This document shows positions 57,045 through 64,000 of a DNA stretch of 64,000 nt, in pieces. Within the stretch, counting starts at the first letter, position 1, and every line of letters begins with the position of its first letter. The notes under the pieces are model-generated. The model searched no databases. It saw only the letters and a program-made list of their open reading frames with translations, and had not been told where the DNA came from. The position numbers and the translations under genes were made by a program. The stretch is from Microbacterium sp. 10M-3C3 (GTDB lineage: Bacteria > Actinomycetota > Actinomycetes > Actinomycetales > Microbacteriaceae): NCBI RefSeq assembly GCF_003931875.1, contig NZ_CP034245.1:2418001-2482000 (forward strand), given 5' to 3'.

Positions 57045-57112
57045 CGAAAGTGCACCCTCGCGCCGAGACCGCTCCCCCGACGGAGCGGTCTCGGCCGCAG
57101 GGTGCACTTTCG
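57045..57112. terminator. two-stem terminator hairpin after pspA
   Basis: Outer arms CGAAAGTGCACCCT (57045-57058) and AGGGTGCACTTTCG (57099-57112), inner arms CCGAGACCGCTCC and GGAGCGGTCTCGG (57063-57094), separated by 4-base bulges. It begins five bases after the pspA stop. The stem is far longer than needed and could be a repeated extragenic element. Confidence 0.75.
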
Positions 57113-57137
57113 GCGTTCCGGAAGAGAGGATGAGCGG

Positions 57138-57959
57138 ATGACGCGCTTCGTCGTCGTGCCGCAATGGCAGGGCTCCCCCGCACCGCGCGCGATGCTGCTG
57201 CGCGACGGGGCCGAGGCGATCGCGGGCGACCTGCCCCGCGGCGCGACGATCGTGCTGGACGTGCCGCTGGAAGCGGGCGACGCGCAGGGCACCGGCATCC
57301 ATCGCATGAGCGCGGTGCGCCGCATCGCCGCCGCCGTCGAGGACGCGCTGGCGTCGTCGTCCGATCGTGTCGTGCTCGTGGGCGGCGACTGCAGCATCAC
57401 CCTCCCGGGCGTCGCCCACGTCGCCGGAGATGACGGCGCCGACGACCTCGCGGTCGTGTGGATCGACGCCCACCCCGACCTCAACGACGCCGAGAGCTCG
57501 CCCTCGGGCGCCCTCGCGGGCATGACGCTGCGCGCGCTGCTGGGCGGCGTGCCGGATGCGGCGCCCCGCGCGCTGGTCGCGCCCGAGCGCGTCGTGGTGG
57601 TCGGCGCCCGCGAGCGCGACCCGGCGGAAGAGGTCGAGCTCGCCACCTCGCCGCTGCGCGACCTGCCGGCCGACGCCCTCGCCGACCCCGGCGCGCTCGC
57701 GCGGGAGGTCGCCGCGACCGGCGCCTCCCGCGTCTACGTGCACATCGACCTCGACGCGCTCGACCCGGCCGAGTTCACCGGATCGTCGTGGGCGATCCCG
57801 TTCGGCGTGCGCGTCGCAGACCTCGTCGCGTCGCTGCAGCGGCTGAAGGCCTCGGTGCCGATCGCCGGCGCGACGATCGCCGGGTTCGCCCCGCCCTCCC
57901 CCGACGCCGCCGTCGACGACCTCGGCGCGATCCTGCGGCTCGTGGGAGCCGTCGCATGA
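57138..57959 (+). CDS. arginase/agmatinase-fold protein with altered metal site
   Basis: Encodes 273 residues. The ureohydrolase fold motifs are WIDAHPDLN (about 108-116) and HIDLDALDP, but the first metal motif reads GGDCS (82-86) where active members have GGDHS, so one metal-ligand His is replaced by Cys. Activity is therefore uncertain. AGAGGA lies 8 bases before ATG 57138; the frame stays open 36 bases further but starts inside the hairpin. It is coupled by an ATGA overlap to the next gene. Confidence 0.85.
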   Translation: MTRFVVVPQWQGSPAPRAMLLRDGAEAIAGDLPRGATIVLDVPLEAGDAQGTGIHRMSAVRRIAAAVEDALASSSDRVVLVGGDCSITLPGVAHVAGDDGADDLAVVWIDAHPDLNDAESSPSGALAGMTLRALLGGVPDAAPRALVAPERVVVVGARERDPAEEVELATSPLRDLPADALADPGALAREVAATGASRVYVHIDLDALDPAEFTGSSWAIPFGVRVADLVASLQRLKASVPIAGATIAGFAPPSPDAAVDDLGAILRLVGAVA

Positions 57960-58408
57960 TCGCCGCTCCCCCGCCCGGCTGGCGCGAGGAAGCCGAGCGC
58001 GCCGTGAAGCGCGGCCGCGTCATCGAGAACCTCATCCCCGGACCGCTGCTGGACTCCCCGATCAGCCTCGCGGGCTACATCTACGGCACGGTCGTGGGGT
58101 TCGTGTGGGGCGGGCTGTGGAGCACCGGCCGCGTCGAACGCCGCGACGGCATGTGGATCTTCCGCGGGATGCCGTCGTGGACCTACCCGCGCGGCGGCAC
58201 GACCGTCGGCGCGTGCTTCCTCACCGGCGACGCGCCGGTTACGCGCGCCCTCCTGCGCCACGAGCGGGTGCACGCACGCCAGTGGCGCCGCTTCGGCATG
58301 CTCATGCCGCTGCTGTACTGGGTTGCCGGGCGCGATCCGCTGCGCAACCGCTTCGAGATCGAGGCGGGACTCGCCGACGGCAACTACGTGCCACGCGACG
58401 CCGTGTGA
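57956..58408 (+). CDS. small HExxH metalloprotease-like protein
   Basis: Encodes 150 residues. A hydrophobic stretch near 38-55 (LAGYIYGTVVGFVWGGLW) may be a membrane segment. The zinc-binding motif is HERVH at 102-106, with Glu134 and Glu136 in FEIEAG as possible third ligand, the pattern of gluzincins. Some actinobacterial relatives are annotated Fe-S oxidoreductase, for which nothing is seen here. Translation is coupled to the arginase-fold gene. Confidence 0.65.
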   Translation: MIAAPPPGWREEAERAVKRGRVIENLIPGPLLDSPISLAGYIYGTVVGFVWGGLWSTGRVERRDGMWIFRGMPSWTYPRGGTTVGACFLTGDAPVTRALLRHERVHARQWRRFGMLMPLLYWVAGRDPLRNRFEIEAGLADGNYVPRDAV

Positions 58409-58418
58409 GAGGGGCGGG

Positions 58419-58880
58419 TCAGCGCGCGGTGGCGAGACCGAAGCGCTCGGGAGTGTGGATCGCCTCGCGCGCCATGCCGCGACGCTCGACGAGCTCGTCC
58501 ACGATGTCGGCCGTGCCGAGGTAGCCGCCGAGGAGGATGACGCGCGTCGCGTCGCCTTCGTCGAGCATCTCCTGCGCCCACGCGGAGACGGCGCGTGCGA
58601 CGGCCTGGCCGGGCGCGCAGCCGCGACCGCTGCCGGGGGCGCCGCTGCGCCGCGAGCGGTCGAGCCACGTCACCGTCATGCGCGCCGGCGCGGCGATCGT
58701 GCCGATCCACGACGCATCCGGCACCTCGATGAACACGCGGCCGGTCGAGCACAGCGGGAGCGTTGCGAGCACGGCCTCGAGCTCGGCGAGCGAGCCCTCA
58801 TCGGCGGTCACGAGGTGCTGCACGCGGCGGTGGCGCGGCGCGCGGCAGGCGGCGGGGTCGTGCTCGGGCTGAGGGGACAT
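58419..58880 (-). CDS. SIP-domain protein (siderophore-interacting, FAD domain absent)
   Basis: Encodes 153 residues. It matches the C-terminal NAD(P)H-binding domain of siderophore-interacting ferric reductases: LVTADEGSLAELEAVLATLP and FIEVPDASWI, then VILLGGYLGTADIVDEL. The N-terminal FAD-binding half (R-x-Y-T/S) is missing. An iron box overlaps its -35 region, so it should be iron-regulated. Function may be transport-linked ferric-siderophore reduction with a separate flavin partner. Confidence 0.8.
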   Translation of the reverse strand: MSPQPEHDPAACRAPRHRRVQHLVTADEGSLAELEAVLATLPLCSTGRVFIEVPDASWIGTIAAPARMTVTWLDRSRRSGAPGSGRGCAPGQAVARAVSAWAQEMLDEGDATRVILLGGYLGTADIVDELVERRGMAREAIHTPERFGLATAR

Positions 58881-58903
58881 GACACGTCGATGATACCCGA
58901 TGG

Positions 58904-58922
58904 ATAGGCTTGCCTAACCTGA
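58904..58922 (-). promoter_or_regulatory. DtxR/IdeR-like iron box and promoter of the SIP gene
   Basis: The site reads ATAGGCTTGCCTAACCTGA, matching about 14 of 19 positions of the DtxR/IdeR consensus TTAGGTTAGSCTAACCTAA. On the minus strand it covers a -35 TTAGGC (58912-58917), with a -10 TATCAT at 58890-58895, 16 bases later, and the ATG soon after. Iron-loaded DtxR/IdeR would block the promoter. Confidence 0.75.
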
Positions 58923-58942
58923 TCTCTCGCTCGCGAGAGATC
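58921..58942 (-). terminator. 22-bp palindrome after the phosphatase gene
   Basis: GATCTCTCG and CGAGAGATC arms flank CTCG, with the same arms as the copy at 7109-7130. It lies 22 bases past the stop of the minus-strand phosphatase, suiting a terminator. It touches the iron box at 58921-58922. Confidence 0.55.
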
Positions 58943-58963
58943 GAGCCCCGGCGACAGCGCCGG

Positions 58964-59689
58964 TCAGGCGGGGGCGATCAGGATGCGGCGGAGGTGCGCG
59001 ATCTCGTCGTCGGCGAGCCCGTTCGCGCGCAGGTAGTCGGCCGGCGAGCCGAAGACCGCATCCAGGTGCTCGAGCATCGCTCGCATGACCGGCGCCGGCG
59101 ATCGCGTCGCGAGCTCCTCGAGGTTGACGGCGTCGGGGTGCATCGTGCGCAGCTGACGCAGGACGGCGGCGTTGCGTTCGGCGGGCAGCATGCTCTCGGT
59201 GCGCGCGTAGTCGGCGATGACGGCCTCCGTCTCGACACCGGCGGCGGCGAGGGTGAGCGCGACCACGACGCCGGTGCGATCCTTGCCCACCGTGCAGTGC
59301 ACGAGCACCGGCTGGGCCTCGATGATGCCGCGCACCACCTCCACCACCTGGTCGGCCGACTCGTCGATCAGGCTCGAGTACAGGCCCGCCAGGTTCACAT
59401 CGGCCGCGAAGAACGACGCCACCGAGCCGGTGAAAAGGGGCACGCGCTGCGTCTCCAGATCGAGGCCGTCGATGCGGCTCGGCTCCCACCGCACCTCGAC
59501 GTCGTCGCGCAGATCGATGATGCGCCGCAGGCCCAGCCCGCGGAGGGCCGCGCGCCCCTCATCGGTGACCGCCGCGAGGTTGCCGGAGCGGTAGAGCACC
59601 CCCGAGCGCGTGACGCCGCCGGCCGCGGGCAGCCCGCCCACGTCGCGGAAGTTCATCGCGCCCGGGACGAGCGTGCCCGATGCGGTCAT
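58964..59689 (-). CDS. tyrosine phosphatase (PtpB/Y_phosphatase3-like)
   Basis: Encodes 241 residues. The P loop HCTVGKDRTG (Cys and Arg five apart) and the family start FRDVGG with YRSGNL define protein-tyrosine/phosphoinositide phosphatases of the bacterial PtpB type. The ATG overlaps the stop of the AhpD-like gene (ATGA). Its target is unknown. Confidence 0.9.
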   Translation of the reverse strand: MTASGTLVPGAMNFRDVGGLPAAGGVTRSGVLYRSGNLAAVTDEGRAALRGLGLRRIIDLRDDVEVRWEPSRIDGLDLETQRVPLFTGSVASFFAADVNLAGLYSSLIDESADQVVEVVRGIIEAQPVLVHCTVGKDRTGVVVALTLAAAGVETEAVIADYARTESMLPAERNAAVLRQLRTMHPDAVNLEELATRSPAPVMRAMLEHLDAVFGSPADYLRANGLADDEIAHLRRILIAPA

Positions 59690-60159
59690 ACGTCGACGTC
59701 GTCGCGCGAGGGCACGGGGTACCGACCGGCGATCGCGACCCGGTTGAAGGCGTTGATGGAGACGAGGATCCAGCTGAGGGCGACGTACTCGTCCTTCGTG
59801 AACAGCTCGGCGGCGGTGTCGTACACATCGTCGGGCACGCCGTCCTCGGAGATGAACGTGAACGCCTCCGTGAGCTCGAGCGCGGCCCGCTCGCGGTCGC
59901 TGAAGACGCCGGACTCCCGCCACACCGACAGCTGCATGAGCGTGTCGGACGACACGCCCGCCGCCTGCGCGCGGTCGACGTGCACGCGCACGCAATAGGC
60001 GCACCCGTTCAGCTGCGACGCGTGCACCTGCACGAGCTCCTTCAGCCGCGCGTCGATGCCGGCGTCTGCGGCGACGGCGCCGACCGACTTCGCGAACGCG
60101 TCGAGCGCCTTGTAGGCCGTCGGCGCCGACTTCGACAGATGCACACGATGCTCGCCCAT
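59686..60159 (-). CDS. AhpD/carboxymuconolactone decarboxylase-like protein
   Basis: Encodes 157 residues, all-helical. The Cys53-x-x-Cys56 motif CAYCVRVH with His60 fits alkylhydroperoxidase-like enzymes that reduce peroxides through a thiol pair. It is coupled to the tyrosine phosphatase gene by an ATGA overlap, an unusual partnership. The start is ATG 60159; a poorly marked ribosome site precedes it. Confidence 0.85.
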   Translation of the reverse strand: MGEHRVHLSKSAPTAYKALDAFAKSVGAVAADAGIDARLKELVQVHASQLNGCAYCVRVHVDRAQAAGVSSDTLMQLSVWRESGVFSDRERAALELTEAFTFISEDGVPDDVYDTAAELFTKDEYVALSWILVSINAFNRVAIAGRYPVPSRDDVDV

Positions 60160-60241
60160 GCCGACAGCGTAATCTTCCCGGCGCCGCCGGGATCAGGCGG
60201 GATGATGAACGAAGCCTTTCCCCACCGCTGGAGGATGCCGC

Positions 60242-61219
60242 GTGTCCGAGCCCCTGCCCTCGTCCTCGATCGACGCGTTCGACGAGTTCTCGTTCCTGCC
60301 GGCGCAGGCCGCCGACATCGGGGTCGCCGGCCCGCTCCCCCGCGCCGAGCGGCTGAGCCTCGCCCTCGCCGACGGCCGCACGCTCAGCGCGCTGCGCTAC
60401 GGCGACGCGCCGCCGGTGGTGACCTTCCTCCACGGCGCCGGCCTGAACGCCCACACGTGGGACACCGCCGTCCTCGCCCTCGGGCTCCCCGCCCTCGCGA
60501 TCGACCTCCCCGGGCACGGCGACTCGTCGTGGCGGCCGGATGCGGCGTACGTCGGCCCGGTGCTGGCCGCAGACGTCGTGACGGGCCTGGAGCGCTGGAC
60601 CGACCGACCGCAGGTCGTCGTGGGGCAGTCCCTCGGCGGCCTGACCGCCGCCTCCCTCGCCGCGACCCGGCCCGACCTGGTCGCACGTCTTGTGATCGTC
60701 GACATCACCCCGGGCGTGGACCCCGGCGCGGGGCCGTCGCAGATCCGGGCGTTCTTCGCCGGTCCGACCGACTGGGCCTCGCGCGACGAGCTCGTGGACC
60801 GCGCCCTGGCCTTCGGCCTCGGCGGGGGCACGCGCCGCACCGCCGAGCGCGGCGTGTACTTGAACTCCCGCGTCCGCGCCGACGGCCGGGTGGAGTGGAA
60901 GCACCACTTCGCGCGCCTCGCGGCGGCCGCCGCATCCGCCGACTCCGCGGCCGCCGCGCCGCAGCCCGACGACGCCGTGCGCAGCGCGCTGTCGGCGGCC
61001 GGATGGGACGACCTCGCTCTCGTCACGGCGCCGATCACCCTCGTCCGCGGCGAGCGCGGCTACGTCACCCCCGACGACGCCGCCGAGTTCGCGCGCCGCC
61101 TGCCGCACGCCGAGATCCGCGCCCTCGACGGCGCCCACAACCTTCAAGAGGACGCCCCCGTCGCGCTCGCCGGGCTCATCCGTGCGCTCGCGACATCCGA
61201 GCCGGCCGGCGGGCGATGA
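60242..61219 (+). CDS. alpha/beta-fold hydrolase
   Basis: Encodes 325 residues. Oxyanion-hole HGAG (TFLHGAGLNAHTW), nucleophile GQSLGG, and the C-terminal DGAHNLQED give Ser, and the His of the triad. Typical of esterases or epoxide-hydrolase-like proteins; substrate unknown. GTG 60242 has GGAGG 7 bases upstream. It is divergent from the AhpD-like gene. Confidence 0.88.
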   Translation: MSEPLPSSSIDAFDEFSFLPAQAADIGVAGPLPRAERLSLALADGRTLSALRYGDAPPVVTFLHGAGLNAHTWDTAVLALGLPALAIDLPGHGDSSWRPDAAYVGPVLAADVVTGLERWTDRPQVVVGQSLGGLTAASLAATRPDLVARLVIVDITPGVDPGAGPSQIRAFFAGPTDWASRDELVDRALAFGLGGGTRRTAERGVYLNSRVRADGRVEWKHHFARLAAAAASADSAAAAPQPDDAVRSALSAAGWDDLALVTAPITLVRGERGYVTPDDAAEFARRLPHAEIRALDGAHNLQEDAPVALAGLIRALATSEPAGGR

Positions 61220-61249
61220 CCGCGGGCCGGGAACATGACGCGCGCCCAG

Positions 61250-61302
61250 GTGTTGCAGGTAACACGACGACGCGGATTCCGCCCCGACAATAGGCTGTTA
61301 CC
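61250..61302 (+). promoter_or_regulatory. inverted repeats upstream of the peptide ABC operon
   Basis: GTGTT (61250-61254) and AACAC (61261-61265) form a small dyad, and GGTAACA (61258-61264) pairs with TGTTACC (61296-61302). A TAGGCT -10-like element (61291-61296) overlaps the second arm. Possible operator, but no -35 at proper distance was found. Confidence 0.3.
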
Positions 61303-61371
61303 GCACCGAGTTGCCCCAGCGGCACCGACAGCATCGATGATGCCGCTGGCCTGCGAAAGGATCACCCACCC

Positions 61372-62889
61372 ATGTCGCGACGCACCGCGCTCGCCGCCTC
61401 CGCCCTGCTGCTCACGAGCGTGCTCGCCCTCGCCTCGTGCACGGGAGGCGGATCCCCCGCCCCCACCGCCGGGGGCGGCGAACCCGACCCGGACGGCACC
61501 CTGACGGTGCGCCTCGCTCTCGAGCCGACGAACCTCGACATCCGCCACACCGCCGGGGCGGCGCTCGAGCAGGCGCTCGTGGACAACGTGTATCAGGGGC
61601 TGGTCACGCGCGACGCCGACAACGAGGTCGTCGGCGCGCTGGCATCGGACTGGGAGATCTCCCCCGACGGCCTCACGTACACGTTCACCCTCCAGGACGG
61701 CGTGACCTTCCAAGACGGCACGGCGCTCACGGCCAACGACGTCGTCACCTCCTACACGGCCGCGCGCGACGACGCGACAATCGTCAACGGCAGCGACCTG
61801 GCCGGCGCGACCTCCATCACCGCGCCCGACGACAAGACCGTCGTCATCACCCTCGCCGCACCGAACGCCGACTTCCTCTTCGCGCTGACCGGCCGCGCGG
61901 GGCTGGTCTTCAAGACCGGCGACACGGCCGACCTGCAGACCACCGCCAACGGCACCGGACCCTTCACGGTGTCGGAGTGGAACCAGGGCGACAGCCTCGT
62001 GCTGGCCCGCAACGACGCGTACTGGGGCGAGAAGGCGGGTGTCGCCGAGGTCGTGCTGGACTACATCCCCGACCAGAGCGCCGCCGCCAACGCCGCGACC
62101 GCCGGCGACGTCGACGTCGTCACGGAGGTCGACCCGGAGTTCCGCGACCAGATCGAAGGCCTCGGCACGTTCGCGCTCCAGACGGGACAGACCACCGACA
62201 AGGGCACGCTCGCGTTCAACAACGCGCGCCCGCCGCTGAACGACCCGCGCGTGCGCGAGGCGCTGCGCTCCGCGATCGACCACGACGCGCTCATCGAGGC
62301 GCTCGGCGGTGCCGCGGAGCCGCTGTCGGGCCCGATCCCGCCGCTGGACCCGGGATACGAGGACCTCTCCGACACCGTGTCGTACGACCCCGAGCGCGCC
62401 AAGGAGCTGCTCGCCGAGGCCGGCCAGGAGGACCTCGAGCTCACACTCACCATCCCGTCGGTGTACACCTCGACGATCCCGACCTACCTCGTCTCGGCGT
62501 TCGACGACATCGGCGTCACGCTCAAGGTCGACAGCGTCGAGTTCCCCGCGTGGCTGCAGAACGTGTACACGAACAAGGACTACGACCTGAGCTTCGTGCG
62601 CCACGTCGAGGCGCACGACTTCGGCAACTGGGCGAATCCGGACTACTACTTCGACTACGACAACGCGCAGGTGCAGGAGCTGTACGCGCAGTCGCAGGCG
62701 TCGACCGACCCGCAGGAGACCGACCGCCTCCTCGCCGAGGCCGCACGCATCGTGGCGGAGGACGACGCCGCCGACTGGCTGTTCCTGGCCACGCCGATCA
62801 CGGCTGTCGGCACGAACGTGTCCGACTTCCCGGAGAACTCGCTCAACGTGCGCATGCCGCTGGCGGGTGTGACGGTGTCGTCGGAGTGA
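61372..62889 (+). CDS. ABC transporter substrate-binding lipoprotein (peptide/nickel type, SBP family 5)
   Basis: Encodes 505 residues. Signal peptide with lipobox LALASC (Cys near 23). The rest is the class C fold of oligopeptide/dipeptide/nickel binding proteins: RLALEPTNLDI, LASDWEISPDGLTYTF and VYTSTIPTYLVSAF. A GAAAGG site lies 8 bases upstream. It is followed by DppB and DppC-type permeases in overlapping order. Confidence 0.93.
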   Translation: MSRRTALAASALLLTSVLALASCTGGGSPAPTAGGGEPDPDGTLTVRLALEPTNLDIRHTAGAALEQALVDNVYQGLVTRDADNEVVGALASDWEISPDGLTYTFTLQDGVTFQDGTALTANDVVTSYTAARDDATIVNGSDLAGATSITAPDDKTVVITLAAPNADFLFALTGRAGLVFKTGDTADLQTTANGTGPFTVSEWNQGDSLVLARNDAYWGEKAGVAEVVLDYIPDQSAAANAATAGDVDVVTEVDPEFRDQIEGLGTFALQTGQTTDKGTLAFNNARPPLNDPRVREALRSAIDHDALIEALGGAAEPLSGPIPPLDPGYEDLSDTVSYDPERAKELLAEAGQEDLELTLTIPSVYTSTIPTYLVSAFDDIGVTLKVDSVEFPAWLQNVYTNKDYDLSFVRHVEAHDFGNWANPDYYFDYDNAQVQELYAQSQASTDPQETDRLLAEAARIVAEDDAADWLFLATPITAVGTNVSDFPENSLNVRMPLAGVTVSSE

Positions 62890-63836
62890 TCCGCTACGCG
62901 CTGACACGGCTCGCCCTGCTCGTGGTGGGGCTCGCCGTGGCCAGTGTGCTGATCTTCCTGTCGCTGCGGGTGCTGCCCGGCGACGTCGCGCAGCTCATCG
63001 CGGGGACGGATGCGACGCCCGAGGCCGTCGCCGCCATCCGCGAGAGCCTCGGGCTGAACGCGCCGCTGTGGCAGCAGTACGGGGCATGGATCGCCGGCGT
63101 CTTCCGCGGCGATCTCGGCACGTCGCTGCTGACCGGCTCGTCGGTCGGGGCCGAGCTTGCCGACAAGGCGCGCGTGACGGTGCCGCTCGGCCTCCTCGCG
63201 CTGCTCGTGGCCCTGCTGATCGCCGTGCCGTTCGGCGTGCTCGCCGCCCTCCGCCGCGGACGCCCCGGCGGCGCGGCGCTGAGCGTGGGGGCGCAGGCCC
63301 TCGCCGCCGTGCCGGTGGTGTGGGCGGGCATGATGCTCGTCGTCGTGTTCGCGGTGTGGCTCGGCTGGCTGCCCGCGCAGGGCTTCCCCCGCGCGGGCTG
63401 GGCGCAGCCCGCCGATGCGCTCCGCGCCCTCGTACTGCCCGCCGTGACGATCGGGGTCGTCGAGGGTGCGATGCTCATGCGCTTCGTCCGCAGCGCGACG
63501 CTGCAGGCCATCGGGCAGGACTATGTGCGCACCGCCGCCGCGAAGGGGCTCACCCGCACGCAGGCGCTCGTGCGCCACGGGCTGCCCACCGTCGCCCTCT
63601 CGGTCATCACCGTGCTGGGCCTGCAGATCGCCGGGATCCTCGTGGGCGCCGTCGTGATCGAGCAGCTGTTCACCCTCCCCGGCATCGGCCGCATGCTCGT
63701 GAGCGACGTGGGCAACCGCGACCTGCCGAAGGTGCAGGGCGAGCTCCTCGCCCTCACCGGGTTCGTGCTGATCATCGGGTTCGTCGTCGACCTGCTGCAC
63801 CGCAGCCTCGATCCGCGCCAGCGGGACGCCGCATGA
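62886..63836 (+). CDS. ABC transporter permease, DppB/OppB type
   Basis: Encodes 316 residues with about six membrane helices. The LRVLPGDVAQLIAGTDATPE region and the EAA-loop-like AAAKGLTRTQALVRHGLP fit peptide/nickel permeases. GTG overlaps the SBP stop (GTGA). Confidence 0.9.
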   Translation: MIRYALTRLALLVVGLAVASVLIFLSLRVLPGDVAQLIAGTDATPEAVAAIRESLGLNAPLWQQYGAWIAGVFRGDLGTSLLTGSSVGAELADKARVTVPLGLLALLVALLIAVPFGVLAALRRGRPGGAALSVGAQALAAVPVVWAGMMLVVVFAVWLGWLPAQGFPRAGWAQPADALRALVLPAVTIGVVEGAMLMRFVRSATLQAIGQDYVRTAAAKGLTRTQALVRHGLPTVALSVITVLGLQIAGILVGAVVIEQLFTLPGIGRMLVSDVGNRDLPKVQGELLALTGFVLIIGFVVDLLHRSLDPRQRDAA

Positions 63837-64000
63837 GCGCCCCGGCGACCGCGCGGTCGCGACGCCGCTGGCCCGCGCGCCTGTGGCGCCTGGGCACGGG
63901 GCGGTTCGGGCTCATCGTGGTGGGCGTGATCGTGCTCGCCGCGCTCGTCTCCCTCGCATGGACGCCGTTCGACCCGCAGGAGGTCGACCTCGCCGGCCGT
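63833..64000 (+). CDS. ABC transporter permease, DppC/OppC type (partial)
   Basis: 56 residues of the start of a second permease are present. The ATG overlaps the DppB-like stop (ATGA). Residues 24-43 (GLIVVGVIVLAALVSLAWTP) form the first membrane helix, and PFDPQEVDLAGR is typical of the DppC N-terminal region. The rest is beyond the window. Confidence 0.85.
   Translation, partial: MSAPATARSRRRWPARLWRLGTGRFGLIVVGVIVLAALVSLAWTPFDPQEVDLAGR

Overview
The window is high-GC actinobacterial DNA. Coding third positions are strongly G/C, GTG starts are common, ATGA/GTGA stop-start overlaps recur, and lrgenes such as argS, lysA, hom, thrC, thrB, rho, prfA, prmC, sua5, a wecA-like gene and the atp operon lie in the order typical of Actinobacteria. 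Several small proteins (a DUF7882-like protein, YTD-repeat and acidic proteins) and the AtpB/AtpE types point to the Microbacteriaceae, most likely Microbacterium. This placement is inference from protein character, not from a database search.

Layout. 1-9.5 kb, minus strand: the complete F1Fo ATP synthase operon (atpB-E-F-H-A-G-D-C) below an atpI-like gene, a polyprenyl-phosphate sugar-phosphate transferase and a Sua5/TsaC protein. 9.5-25.8 kb: prmC, then a block on the plus strand (cysK-cysE, an amidase, an epimerase with a divergent TetR repressor) that splits prmC from prfA, then prfA, rho and the aspartate-family amino-acid genes thrB, thrC, hom and lysA, a DUF2993 gene and argS. 25.9-40.2 kb is accessory: a transglutaminase, an SGNH hydrolase, a GAF histidine kinase, MarR, small acidic proteins, a YcaQ-type protein, an SDR with a shifted leader, a PIN protein, a CNNM/CorC membrane protein, a three-gene membrane-stress-like operon, a CYP152-type peroxygenase and a G5/excalibur lipoprotein. 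40.4-45.6 kb: an ArsR-phosphatase fusion with arsC, and an operon of two zinc alcohol dehydrogenases plus small genes, divergent from a LuxR regulator.

45.7-48.5 kb is a 2.7-kb prophage remnant at tRNA-Arg(CCG). It is bounded by 80-bp near-identical repeats that contain the 3' half of the tRNA and its terminator. Inside are a broken integrase, a likely tape-measure fragment, a frameshifted small gene, a HicAB toxin-antitoxin pair, a DUF6941-like gene and an unknown gene. 48.6-64 kb: an AttH-like protein, a membrane mannosyltransferase-like protein, a frameshifted CPBP protease, trmB, DUF3097, a TPM-domain protein with PspA, an arginase-fold protein that has lost a metal-ligand His, coupled to a small HExxH protein, an iron-box-controlled SIP-domain protein, a tyrosine phosphatase coupled to an AhpD-like protein, an alpha/beta hydrolase, and the start of a peptide ABC transporter operon cut by the window end.

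How it works together: the left third is core energy, translation and amino-acid biosynthesis, transcribed mostly leftward in overlapping operons. The rest is a mosaic of stress, detoxification and envelope genes with clear local signals: perfect hairpins between convergent genes, a TetR operator, an ArsR-type operator, a DtxR/IdeR-like iron box and several probable leaderless starts. No rRNA, CRISPR array or intact insertion sequence was seen.
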